From an uncultured Victivallales bacterium (GTDB lineage Bacteria > Verrucomicrobiota > Lentisphaeria > Victivallales > UBA1829), in NCBI GenBank assembly GCA_944389445.1, contig CALXMJ010000129.1, positions 1 to 34,805 on the forward strand: 34,805 nt of DNA, given 5' to 3'. Both the position numbers and the translations under genes were made by a program. The notes under the pieces are model-generated. The model was not told the DNA's origin. It was given only the letters and a program-made list of their open reading frames with translations, and did not search any database. Numbering within the stretch: the stretch's first letter is position 1; the number at the start of each line of letters is the position of its first letter. Shown piece by piece: positions 23,392 through 31,807 of the stretch.

Positions 23392-26300
23392 ACTGAAGGA
23401 TCAGATTCCGGATTTCCAGTTCACACCCCTCCGACTCTTTGCGCAGGGCCTGAAACAGGATCTCTCCGCGCAGATGGCAGTTCGGACGATATGTGTTCTT
23501 TCTGCTTCTCAGAAGGAAGCGGTACTGACGGAATGTTTTTCCTGCCGGCAGGGTGAAGCGGATCTGTTCCGCATGTTTCCAGTCGGCGCAAGGAATGACG
23601 ATCTTGAGTTCCAGCTCCTTGGAGGAACTCGCCTCGAACGAGAGAGTATGGAACTCCTCGGGCGCGGCGCCCTTCCGGAAGAAACAGATGAAACCGGGTT
23701 CCGGAGAGGATCCCTTCTTTTCAAAGCGGGGAAAACGGTAGAGAATCCGTTTGTCGTCGGACTGGAGTTTCCCCTTGTCCGGCAAAGGATAGGAACCGAT
23801 CGGTGAAACCCTCGTATTCTTTCCCGGAATCCGGACCGGGGAAGCGGAGCACTCCTCGCCGGTGATGGCAAGGAGAATCGGAACCGATTCCTTTGTCGGC
23901 AGATAGTTGATGTTCTCCTTATGATAGGCGCGTGCGGAGAGAAAGTCGATGGAGGCGATTTTCTTCTCCGGATACGGATTCACCCATTCGGCGACAAATG
24001 TTGTTCCGGAACGGTTGGAGCTGCCGCCCGGAATTCCGAGTCTGGCTTTCGGCAGTCCCCAGACGAACCACCAGTCGGCGACATTCTGCTGTCCGGCCAT
24101 GGGATAGTCGATTCTGGATCCGTCTGCATAGCGGATCCGGTAATATGCGCAGATTCCGTTATTGCCCCATGCCGAGGTATGCAGGAAAAAGAGTCGTGAG
24201 AAGTTCCCCTCCGCGCGGATTCCCCGGACCGCCTCCGGAAAGTACGGACGCGCCGAGCCGCAGAGCACAATGCAGGATTTCCCGTTGTTCTTCTCCGGAT
24301 CAATGACTCGGAACGGGACTCCGGCGGCGGTAACCATCCCTGTCCGGACGGAGCGGAAATCGTTTTCGCCCTGATCGGTCCATCCGCCTTTCCGGTCGCC
24401 GTCCTTCTCATCCCGGAACGAGGTTGTGACATAAGGAGCAAGATCAATTACGCGGCATCTGTTTTTTACTGTTTTATAACCATCGTTCCGATTCATGGAA
24501 AATGGATGCGCCGGAGTGCGGAACTCCCGGCTTTCCAGCACATAGCGGAGCAGATTGACAAAATAGGATGCGGCGGAACTGTCGTAATCGTGGAGTCCGG
24601 CGGCGTTCAGCTGGGAAGCGAGGATCCGTCCTTTTCCGAGCGAGGCTTCCGACACCGCGCTTCTCAGATCCCTTGATCCGAGTCCCGAGACTCCTTTCGC
24701 CGCGATCGTGTTCGAATTGAAATGCTGTATCGAATGGGTCAGCAGGAAACCATTTTCTTTCTCATTGTTCCATGTGTCGAAATTGCGCTGATCGAGCCCG
24801 GCAAAGAGCGGATGATCCGGCGCGACCAGATCCACAAAGCTCATCCTGCCGACGATCAGGCCGGTTCCGTCGGGAAAGCGGGTGTTCAGATTTCTCTGTT
24901 CCAGAATCAGCAGAACGCCCCCCGCCTTGAGAAACCGTTCCATCCTGTTGGTCATGCTCAAATCCAGCACCTCTCCCGGAGAGAGTTCCGCCGGAACAAT
25001 CAGGACTTCACCGCCTTTGAGAGCGTCAACGGAAGAGACCGTCTCCGCTTTAACCCCGTGACGCTCCAGAAGGGCACGGGCCGCGGCAAGATTCCCCGCA
25101 TGTTTCGTATCCAGCAGAAACGCCTTGCGCACCGCCCGGATTTTCCGATCCCGGATGGAACGGTCCGCCAGATAGATGTTGTAATAGTTTCTCGCCTGTT
25201 CCACACCCGAGGCATCGCGCAGAATCAGCCGGAGCTGACGGTGCCCGTTGATTCCGCCGGGCAGATTCAGACGAACCTTCTGCTCGGATTTGGAGAAAGA
25301 GTCCGCTTTCGGAATCCGGTATGAACCAATGGGTGCGGTCCGTCCCTCCAGATCCGCCAGCTGAACTTCCAGCGTCAGATTCGAGACCGGACGGCTGGAA
25401 ACATTGACAAGCGCCAGAGTCCATTCTGAAGATTCCCCGCCGAAGAGATTTCCCGGGAAAAGCCCGGTTCTTCCGACCAGAACCGGAAAAATTTTCTGTG
25501 ACATCTGCGTAATAAAATCCATCTCCGGATCGGGATTCCACGGGGCATATCCGTTCATGCGCCCGTCGAGCAGAATCGTACTGAAGATCCGCGGCATGAA
25601 TTTGCGCATGCCGTATGCGCCGCCGCGTTCTGGATCCAGAGCCGCCGCAAGCCCGATGGAACCGCTGAATCCGATCCCGCGCGGACTGCCCCAGCTGGAA
25701 GCGGAAAGCCTGTCCGCATATTTTCCATACGCGGCACGATCCCCCGGACGGAATGTTTTATCCGCCTGAATTCCCCACGAAAAGCCGATGTACTCCCATC
25801 CGACCCATGGAATCGGAAGCTCCCTCCGCCCCCGCGCATAGATATCCAGCAGCTTGCGGTGATATGTATCCAGTTCACCGCGCATGGTTGTCCATTGTCC
25901 GGCCAGTCCGGTATAGCTGTGCGTATCCACCAGATCGGTATCGAGTCGTTTTTCCCCGTAGCTGAACACGGTCGCCGATCCGGAATAGGCGCTGACGGGG
26001 CGTCCGGAACGGTCTGTTCTCCGGACCAGCCGGACCAGTTCGCCGAAACGCTCCGCAATCGCCGGATCCTGAATATGCGACACCTCGTTCCCCATGCTCC
26101 AGAGCACAACGGACGGATGATTGTATGAATTCTCCACGAATTCCGTCACTTCCCTCGCCATGAATGACTTCCATTTGTCATGGTTCAGCTGAGACGTAAA
26201 TGCCCAGCCCCATTCGGAGGCGATCATGACACCGCATTCATCCGCGAGTTCCAGAACGCGGTCGCGGATCGGCATGTGCGCCGTCCGGAGAATAAAGTAT

Positions 26301-27490
26301 CCCCGGTTCAGAAAACCGAGCAGGAACTTTTCCGCAAGCCGATCCATCTTCTCCGTCCATGCGGCATTTTCAAAATGGTGAGAGGACAGATTGGCGGCAA
26401 ACAGAAAAAGCGGTTCTCCGTTGAACTCAAATCGGCGGTTGCGGATTCGGAAATCCCGGAAACCGAAGCGGAAAGATTCCGCATCAGCTGTTTTCCCCTC
26501 TTTTTTCAGCGTGAGGGTCGTAAAATAGAGATACGGTTTGCCAATCCGCCACGGAACCGGATTTACCAGAGAAACTTCCATGCTTCCGGTATTCCTTCCG
26601 GGGGAGAGGGAGAGCTCTTTTTCCGCTTCGCCGATCTTCTTCCCCGCCGACTGCCTCATGGCGGAAGTGACGATGTTCCCGAGCCGGACCGATGTCTCTT
26701 TCCCCGTTTGATTCTCAATGGTGTAATCGACACGGATTTTCCGGTTTTTCCAATCGGGCGTTACAAGCGCTTTCCCGATCCGCAGTTCCGGTTCCAGGGA
26801 AAGAGTCACCTCTCCCGTGATTCCTCCGGCAATCAGTCCCATCCACCACTGTGAACCATAGGTATGATACGCGGGCCCCGTGCCGAAACGCGGGCCGTTG
26901 TCGGTTAAAACGCGCAGAGCAAGCACGTTGCGTCCCGGCTGTGCCGCCTCTGTTGCATCCAGTTCAAAGGAGGTATACTGCCCGTGGTGAGCACCGATTT
27001 TTTTCCCGTTCAGCCAGATTTCCGCCTCATAGGCGACACGCTCGAAGCGGAGAAGCAGACGACTGTTTTTCAGTTCGTCCGCGGAAAGCGGAAACTCCTT
27101 CCTGTACCATGCCCGTGCATACGGTTTTTTCGCGCTCTGAACTTTGAATTGATTGAAAAAATTCCCCGGAACTTCGATGGGAGAAAATGCGGAATCGTCG
27201 AAATCGCTTGCCACGACCCGCAACTCCTCCGCCGTCGGAGCGGGAATCGGTTCAGAGAATGTCCGGACTCCCGAGATTTTCCAGCTTCCGTTCAGGGAAC
27301 GTACTCTCCGGAAGTCCGCTGGACGCAGGGAGCCGATTCGTACCTCCGAAGGCGGAATCACCTCCGCTCTGCGGATCTGTTTCGGAGCAGGAACAAACGG
27401 CTTGAATTCTCCGGACGCCGGAACAACATCCGCTGCTGCCTGCCATCCGAGGAGAAGCAAAATCAGCGACATCTGATATTTTGAACTCAT
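23390..27490 (-). CDS. large secreted GH2 beta-glycosidase (beta-galactosidase/glucuronidase type)
   Basis: 1366 residues from the ATG at 27490 (AAGGA eight bases upstream); a longer frame to 27553 runs into the previous gene. There is a signal peptide with cleavage near residue 20. The order is classical GH2: a sugar-binding beta-sandwich (NGSWKISG, VPGNFFNQF, EIWLNGKKIGAHHGQYTSF), an immunoglobulin-like domain, then the TIM barrel. In the barrel, WSMGNEVSH gives Glu469 as acid/base and VGWEYIGFSWG gives Glu566 as candidate nucleophile. Beyond about residue 700 come a GATase-like domain and beta-sandwich modules, so it is much longer than simple GH2 enzymes. It acts outside the cytoplasm on beta-linked galactosides or uronides. 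It follows the prepilin-like gene by 19 bp. Confidence 0.85.
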   Translation of the reverse strand: MSSKYQMSLILLLLGWQAAADVVPASGEFKPFVPAPKQIRRAEVIPPSEVRIGSLRPADFRRVRSLNGSWKISGVRTFSEPIPAPTAEELRVVASDFDDSAFSPIEVPGNFFNQFKVQSAKKPYARAWYRKEFPLSADELKNSRLLLRFERVAYEAEIWLNGKKIGAHHGQYTSFELDATEAAQPGRNVLALRVLTDNGPRFGTGPAYHTYGSQWWMGLIAGGITGEVTLSLEPELRIGKALVTPDWKNRKIRVDYTIENQTGKETSVRLGNIVTSAMRQSAGKKIGEAEKELSLSPGRNTGSMEVSLVNPVPWRIGKPYLYFTTLTLKKEGKTADAESFRFGFRDFRIRNRRFEFNGEPLFLFAANLSSHHFENAAWTEKMDRLAEKFLLGFLNRGYFILRTAHMPIRDRVLELADECGVMIASEWGWAFTSQLNHDKWKSFMAREVTEFVENSYNHPSVVLWSMGNEVSHIQDPAIAERFGELVRLVRRTDRSGRPVSAYSGSATVFSYGEKRLDTDLVDTHSYTGLAGQWTTMRGELDTYHRKLLDIYARGRRELPIPWVGWEYIGFSWGIQADKTFRPGDRAAYGKYADRLSASSWGSPRGIGFSGSIGLAAALDPERGGAYGMRKFMPRIFSTILLDGRMNGYAPWNPDPEMDFITQMSQKIFPVLVGRTGLFPGNLFGGESSEWTLALVNVSSRPVSNLTLEVQLADLEGRTAPIGSYRIPKADSFSKSEQKVRLNLPGGINGHRQLRLILRDASGVEQARNYYNIYLADRSIRDRKIRAVRKAFLLDTKHAGNLAAARALLERHGVKAETVSSVDALKGGEVLIVPAELSPGEVLDLSMTNRMERFLKAGGVLLILEQRNLNTRFPDGTGLIVGRMSFVDLVAPDHPLFAGLDQRNFDTWNNEKENGFLLTHSIQHFNSNTIAAKGVSGLGSRDLRSAVSEASLGKGRILASQLNAAGLHDYDSSAASYFVNLLRYVLESREFRTPAHPFSMNRNDGYKTVKNRCRVIDLAPYVTTSFRDEKDGDRKGGWTDQGENDFRSVRTGMVTAAGVPFRVIDPEKNNGKSCIVLCGSARPYFPEAVRGIRAEGNFSRLFFLHTSAWGNNGICAYYRIRYADGSRIDYPMAGQQNVADWWFVWGLPKARLGIPGGSSNRSGTTFVAEWVNPYPEKKIASIDFLSARAYHKENINYLPTKESVPILLAITGEECSASPVRIPGKNTRVSPIGSYPLPDKGKLQSDDKRILYRFPRFEKKGSSPEPGFICFFRKGAAPEEFHTLSFEASSSKELELKIVIPCADWKHAEQIRFTLPAGKTFRQYRFLLRSRKNTYRPNCHLRGEILFQALRKESEGCELEIRNLILQ

Positions 27491-27509
27491 TTGCGTTTTC
27501 CTTCCCTGC

Positions 27510-28286
27510 TTATTTGACCAGAATATCCTGCGAATAGGCGAGTCCGGTGGCATTCCAGACAGAATTGGTATATCCTGTATTCATGAAAGGTTGTGATTTC
27601 GTGTAGAAAAGATTCGCACCTTCATATCCGAACGCCAGAGCCCGGTATCCGACGACATGTCCATCGGAGAAAAGCGCGTTGGCACTTCTTTCGCCTGCGT
27701 GCCAGGGATAAACGGATGAGACCGTATCCGACGTAGACGCCCAGCCGTTCATATAAATATGCGGATAGGAACCGTATGCCCCGTTCTTGTTGAGAATCCG
27801 CGAATCCGCGAACAGAAGATAATGCGACGGTTTCTTCACCGCGCCCAGCCGCCGCGGACTGGACTGCCCGAATACAGCATTGAACCCATAGGAGTTCCAC
27901 TGAAGACAATCATTGGACACATTCAAGCTCTTCTTTTTATATTCGTTTCGCATGTAAGTGGACATAGTGACAGAAGGACAGATCATTACATCCCAGGAAA
28001 TCCATTTGTTGACCAGAAAATATCCGACATTGTATCTGGTATGCTTGATGATTGCCTTGTCAGAACTCGAACCGCCCGAACCGATCAGCATCGGAGGCAG
28101 ATAACGGCTCATCGTTTCATCGGTATAGAATACAACCGCTTTCCCGTAGGTGCTCAGATTGTTGACACAGGAGATGTTCCTTGCCGCATCCCTTGCTTTC
28201 GTCAGAGCCGGAAGCAGAAGCCCTGCCAAAATTGCAATAATTGCAACTACGACAAGAAGCTCTATCAGTGTAAAATTTTTCCTCAT
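27510..28286 (-). CDS. type II pseudopilin-like protein (prepilin-type N-terminus, DUF1559-like)
   Basis: 258 residues with AGGAG upstream of the ATG. The N-terminus is a perfect prepilin signal: a short basic leader (MRKN), then [20 protein letters not shown] with Glu5 of the mature protein, followed by [20 protein letters not shown]. The rest has the DUF1559 pattern, with a late [18 protein letters not shown] motif. Such proteins are processed by a prepilin peptidase and inserted into the inner membrane. They are very numerous in PVC bacteria, often next to glycosidases and sulfatases; their task is not established. It lies between the GntR regulator (12 bp) and the GH2 gene (19 bp), so all three are probably one operon. 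Confidence 0.85.
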   Translation of the reverse strand: MRKNFTLIELLVVVAIIAILAGLLLPALTKARDAARNISCVNNLSTYGKAVVFYTDETMSRYLPPMLIGSGGSSSDKAIIKHTRYNVGYFLVNKWISWDVMICPSVTMSTYMRNEYKKKSLNVSNDCLQWNSYGFNAVFGQSSPRRLGAVKKPSHYLLFADSRILNKNGAYGSYPHIYMNGWASTSDTVSSVYPWHAGERSANALFSDGHVVGYRALAFGYEGANLFYTKSQPFMNTGYTNSVWNATGLAYSQDILVK

Positions 28287-28298
28287 TGTTTTTCTCCT

Positions 28299-29342
28299 TC
28301 AGACTTGTTTTATGGTTATGGAAAGAGAGCTCTGGCGCGGATCGGAAGAGCTGTTCAGACGCGCCGCCATTTGCTCTGCCATGCGCAAACCCAGTTCCCG
28401 GAACGGAAACACCAGAAGAATTCCGTGGAACTTATCTCCGTGAACCGCGTGAGATTCGGCGATCAGGCGGATCCGGGAAGCGTTCCCCTGTCGGTCAAGG
28501 ATATTCCGGACAGTTGCCAGATGTTCCCCATGGACATAAAGTGCATCCGGAGAGGATTTCTTCAGTTCCGCCTCCACCTCTCCAAAAACTCCCGGCTGAT
28601 CCCAGAAAAAGCATTTGCAGTCCAGCGGGACCCCTGCCTTCCGGTACTCCTCGCGAATCCCGTCGAGAAGTTCTCTTGTCATCGCGTTGTCGAAAAGGAA
28701 AAAGAGAGAACGGCGATTTTCCCGCAGCAGAATACGTCCGATTTCAAGACCGGCGGAATAGAGATCGAAGCGGCAGCTGTCGATTCCGGTCTCTGCATTT
28801 CTTCCTCCGGAAGCGAGCTGAGCCGTCACCGGAATACCTTTCGCCTCCAGAGCGCGGATCATGGGAAAACGGTTCGTATTCACATCAAACCAGACAAGTC
28901 CTCCCAGATATATGTTCTCCAGCTCCTCCTTCAGATCCTCTTTGTTCACGCCGAACAGATTCAGCGGACGAATATTGATTCCCTGTTCCGTCAGCGCCAT
29001 TCCGCAGGTCGCCAGAACCGACCAGACCTGATGAGGATAATAGAAGTATTTTCCGTCTCCGGCGAGCAGTCCGACCAGAGGCGGCATTTTTCCGCACGAA
29101 GGTATGAAATTCAAGTGCCGCGTAAATGTCCCGATTCCGCGGCGCCCCTCCAGATAATGCTCCGCCACAAGCGCTTTGAGTTCCAGCGTAACCGTACTCC
29201 GCGCCACGCCGAACATCTTCGCCAGCTCATTCGAGGAAGGAATCATCACCGACTCCTCCGGGTGCCGGTAAATCAGATTCATGATGTAATGACGAATCTT
29301 CAGTCCTTCCTTCTGCGGAGTTTTTTTACATTCTTTTTTCAT
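28299..29342 (-). CDS. GntR-type winged-helix regulator with LacI-like sugar-binding domain
   Basis: 347 residues. The N-terminal winged helix (about residues 15-72) has the GntR pattern: IPSSNELAKMFGVARSTVTL, then EHYLEGRRGIGTFT. From residue ~85 a periplasmic-binding-protein-like effector domain follows, as in LacI/GalR (PPLVGLLAGDG, GGLVWFDVNTN, GIPVTAQLASGG, DALYVHGEHLATV). This GntR/LacI hybrid is typical of sugar-responsive repressors or activators. It is the first gene of a probable operon with the prepilin-like and GH2 genes and diverges from the fucosidase gene. An 8-bp direct repeat lies between its -10 box and start codon, suggesting autoregulation. Confidence 0.85.
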   Translation of the reverse strand: MKKECKKTPQKEGLKIRHYIMNLIYRHPEESVMIPSSNELAKMFGVARSTVTLELKALVAEHYLEGRRGIGTFTRHLNFIPSCGKMPPLVGLLAGDGKYFYYPHQVWSVLATCGMALTEQGINIRPLNLFGVNKEDLKEELENIYLGGLVWFDVNTNRFPMIRALEAKGIPVTAQLASGGRNAETGIDSCRFDLYSAGLEIGRILLRENRRSLFFLFDNAMTRELLDGIREEYRKAGVPLDCKCFFWDQPGVFGEVEAELKKSSPDALYVHGEHLATVRNILDRQGNASRIRLIAESHAVHGDKFHGILLVFPFRELGLRMAEQMAARLNSSSDPRQSSLSITIKQV

Positions 29343-29367
29343 GGAACTTCTTCAAATTATTGTTTTT

Positions 29368-29386
29368 TCGGACATTTATCGGACAT
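29368..29386. promoter_or_regulatory. direct repeat TCGGACAT x2, probable operator
   Basis: TCGGACAT at 29368-29375 and again at 29379-29386, 11 bp apart, so on the same DNA face. The repeats lie between the -10 box and the start codon of the GntR gene, a position that would block transcription when occupied. Confidence 0.45.
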
Positions 29387-29394
29387 CTAGGAAA

Positions 29395-29423
29395 ATTATA
29401 CCATACTTTTGGAAAAAAGTCAA
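29395..29423 (-). promoter_or_regulatory. sigma70-type promoter of the GntR operon
   Basis: On the minus strand: TTGACT, 17-nt spacer, TATAAT, an almost consensus promoter. The -10 box lies about 50 bp upstream of the ATG at 29342. Confidence 0.75.
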
Positions 29424-29571
29424 GAGGGGGAAAGAAAATTTTTCAGAATGAACAAAAAAATTCTCCTTCTGCCGTCAGAAAAACATTCCGCAAAGTCTTT
29501 CCGCTGGTATTGCGAAATGTGATTTTATTCATGATTCAAATTATTTTTTATCATTTTTTTTCTTCCCCCTG

Positions 29572-29600
29572 TTGAAAATCTGGAAAAGAGACGCTATCAT
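29572..29600 (+). promoter_or_regulatory. sigma70-type promoter of the fucosidase gene
   Basis: TTGAAA, 17-nt spacer, TATCAT, ending 45 bp before the ATG at 29646. Just downstream, TCCGATTTATTCAACCGA loosely resembles the inverted form of the GntR-side repeat. Confidence 0.6.
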
Positions 29601-29645
29601 ACCGGAGAATCCGATTTATTCAACCGACCGGAAGGAGAATCAGTC

Positions 29646-31589
29646 ATGTCAAACAGTCCAGTTCTGCCGACCAAAGAACAGGCGGAATGGCTTCGTTCAG
29701 AGATCGGAGTCATCATTCATCTTGATCTTCAGGTTTTTGAAAACACCTACAACTTCCGCGATCAGTGGGGATATACTCCCAGTCCGGAGATTTTCCGTCC
29801 GACGGAACTGGATACCGATCAATGGATCTCCACTGCGGCAGAGGCCGGGGCAAAATATGCGATTCTTGTGGCGAAACACTGCAGCGGATTCTCTCTCTGG
29901 CCCACGAAAGCTCACTCGTACAGCGTTGCAAGTTCCCCGTGGCGAGACGGAAAAGGCGACATCGTGGCGGATTTCATAGCCTCCTGCCGGAAATACGGAC
30001 TCAAACCGGGCATCTATTGCAGCGCCTCCGCCAATGCGTATTTGAGAGTGGACAATCCGGGAACGGTTGTCGGGGGCTCCGCCGAGGACAACCGGAAATA
30101 CAATGAAATTGTCATTCAGCAGCTCACGGAACTCTGGAGCAATTACGGTCCTCTGTTTGAACTCTGGTTCGACGGCGGCGTCCTTCCTGTGGAAAAGGGA
30201 GGGCCTCCGGTTGCAGAACTCCAGAGAAAACTTCAGCCGAATGCCCTTGTTCTCGGAGGACCTCTAGGCTGTCCGAACCGCATCCGCAACTCAGGCGCGG
30301 AAGATGGCACCGCCGTGCTCCCCGCATGGGGAACGGTCGACTCCGTCAACCCGACCCGTTCAGGCAATCCGGACGGTGACGAATACATGCCTATTGAATG
30401 CGATCTGGCAAACCGCAACTCGGTCCGCTCCTTCCAGGGAGGATGGTTCTGGCATGAAGGGCAGGACGATGCTGTGCATCCTGCAGCAACGCTCGTGGAC
30501 CGTTACTATAAATCCGTCGGCAGGAATTCCAATTTCCTGATCGGCATGGTCATCGACAACCGCGGCCTCGTGCCCGAAACGGACCGGACGGTCTTCCGGG
30601 AATTCGGGAGCGTCATCCGCCGCATCCATCAGCTTCCCCGCGATACGGTATCCGGAACAGGCGACGTTCTCGAACTCAATCTCAAGCAGAATCATGAAGT
30701 TTCCGAAATTCTTCTGCGGGAAGACTTTACACAGGGGGAACGAGTCCGGAAATACCGGATCGAATCCTTCAGCGGATCACACTGGGAACTGGTTCTGGAG
30801 GGCGAAGGGATCGGACACAAACGTCTTTTGAATTTCCCGAAACGCCGCGCAGAAAAACTGCGGCTGACCATTCTTCACTCCGAGGGAACGCCGCTGATCG
30901 AGGAGTTTTCCGCCTATCTCCGCGCTCCTATTATTGAGCCTCCGGAGATCCGGCGCGATAAAGAGGGCGTCATCACACTTTCCGTTCAGGCGGAATCGGA
31001 AGTCCGCTACACTCTTGACGGGACTCTTCCGACTCTCGATTCCCCGCTTTACACCGGACCATTCAAAGTCGAACGGCCCGGATTCATCCGGGCGGTCACA
31101 ATTCCGCTCGCAGGATTCGATCCGGCTTTCCCGGAATTGAAAACAAATCCGGTCGCGGAGCTTCATTTCGGCATTGCCGATACCGACTGGGAAGTCCTTT
31201 CCGCCGACAGCGAATACGATGAGCAGAATCGCAAAGAAAACATTCTCCTCAACAACATCTATCCGTGGATCAGCGGGAAAACGACCGATCTGCCTCATGA
31301 ATTCATCGTTGACATGAAGCGGCCTTACGATGTCCGCGGATTCATCTACACGCCTGCGTGGCAGCCCGGACACATCCTCAAATATGAGTTCTACGTCGGT
31401 GACACACCCGACAATGTCAACACCTTTCTTGGCAGCGGTTCTTTCGGCGACATCCTGAACATGCCGGTTCAGCAGGTGGTCCGCTTTGCCCAAAGCACCA
31501 GGGCCAGATACTATCGTTTCCGGGCAACGGCAAATGCCAGCGGACGCCGTTATACATCCGTCTTCCGCATGGAGATCATCACCGATTGA
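29646..31589 (+). CDS. GH29 alpha-L-fucosidase with C-terminal sugar-binding modules
   Basis: 647 residues, AAGGAG eight bases before the ATG, no signal peptide, so probably intracellular. The catalytic barrel (about 1-340) has GH29 hallmarks: AGAKYAILVAKHCSGFSLWP near residue 70, SPWRDGKGDIVADF, and FELWFDGG with Asp176 as the expected nucleophile. GQDDAVHPAATLVDRYY and GRNSNFLIGM follow. Residues ~435-510 resemble the beta-hexosaminidase C-terminal fold (VRYTLDGTLPTLDSPLYTGP). The last ~130 are an F5/8-type (discoidin) domain. It releases alpha-linked fucose from host or algal glycans with retention. It diverges from the GntR operon that includes the GH2 enzyme, suggesting joint use of a fucosylated substrate. 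Confidence 0.88.
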   Translation: MSNSPVLPTKEQAEWLRSEIGVIIHLDLQVFENTYNFRDQWGYTPSPEIFRPTELDTDQWISTAAEAGAKYAILVAKHCSGFSLWPTKAHSYSVASSPWRDGKGDIVADFIASCRKYGLKPGIYCSASANAYLRVDNPGTVVGGSAEDNRKYNEIVIQQLTELWSNYGPLFELWFDGGVLPVEKGGPPVAELQRKLQPNALVLGGPLGCPNRIRNSGAEDGTAVLPAWGTVDSVNPTRSGNPDGDEYMPIECDLANRNSVRSFQGGWFWHEGQDDAVHPAATLVDRYYKSVGRNSNFLIGMVIDNRGLVPETDRTVFREFGSVIRRIHQLPRDTVSGTGDVLELNLKQNHEVSEILLREDFTQGERVRKYRIESFSGSHWELVLEGEGIGHKRLLNFPKRRAEKLRLTILHSEGTPLIEEFSAYLRAPIIEPPEIRRDKEGVITLSVQAESEVRYTLDGTLPTLDSPLYTGPFKVERPGFIRAVTIPLAGFDPAFPELKTNPVAELHFGIADTDWEVLSADSEYDEQNRKENILLNNIYPWISGKTTDLPHEFIVDMKRPYDVRGFIYTPAWQPGHILKYEFYVGDTPDNVNTFLGSGSFGDILNMPVQQVVRFAQSTRARYYRFRATANASGRRYTSVFRMEIITD

Positions 31590-31593
31590 GAAA

Positions 31594-31793
31594 TGCCCGA
31601 AGGGCAGGAGCCGAAGGCTCGGTGCAGGTCCGTGACCTGCTTCGGTCCAGCTGAACAAGCTGGGCGCCCAACGGGCGAAATCCCACGATTATTTTTTATA
31701 AGGAGATTTCGTGCTCCGCACGACCAGCGGCTCGCCGCTGGACCGCGACAAGGACACTGTCCTTGACCCGAGAAAAATGCTTGCGCATTTTTC
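31594..31793. repeat. array of ten different short hairpins in 200 bp, non-coding
   Basis: Ten consecutive inverted repeats, mostly perfect, with different stems, fill the gap between convergent genes. Stem length and loop are: 31594-31606 (5 bp, GAA), 31608-31620 (5 bp, GAA), 31624-31640 (7 bp, CGT), 31647-31663 (6 bp, GAACA) and 31665-31677 (5 bp, AAC). The others are 31677-31710 (6 bp plus CC/GG with one bulge, long AT loop), 31710-31722 (5 bp, TCC), 31724-31741 (7 bp, CTCG), 31749-31765 (7 bp, ACT) and 31772-31793 (9 bp, TTGC). The stems share structure but not sequence, so this is not a CRISPR or simple tandem repeat. The last hairpin, with its T-rich arm, could terminate the fucosidase transcript. 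The whole might be a structured RNA or a dispersed repeat. Confidence 0.8.
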
Positions 31794-31807
31794 CGTATAT
31801 TTTAGTT

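Larger units (their letters stand above)
29343..29645. other. 303-bp AT-rich divergent regulatory region (GntR operon / fucosidase)
   Basis: No gene is seen here. It contains the GntR promoter on the minus strand, the fucosidase promoter on the plus strand, a pair of direct repeats near the GntR start, and between them a strongly AT-rich stretch (29424-29565) with runs of T and A. It reads as a shared control region. Confidence 0.75.

Noticed and set aside
27491-27553. Earlier start for the GH2 gene
   Set aside because: It would overlap the end of the prepilin-like gene and precede the signal peptide by 21 unrelated residues.
27759-29390. 543-codon open frame on the plus strand
   Set aside because: It runs antisense to the prepilin-like and GntR genes, both strongly recognised; no coding signature.
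31594-31793. CRISPR array or integron attC sites
   Set aside because: The stems differ in sequence, there are no repeated units or spacers of constant length, and no cas or integrase gene is in the window.
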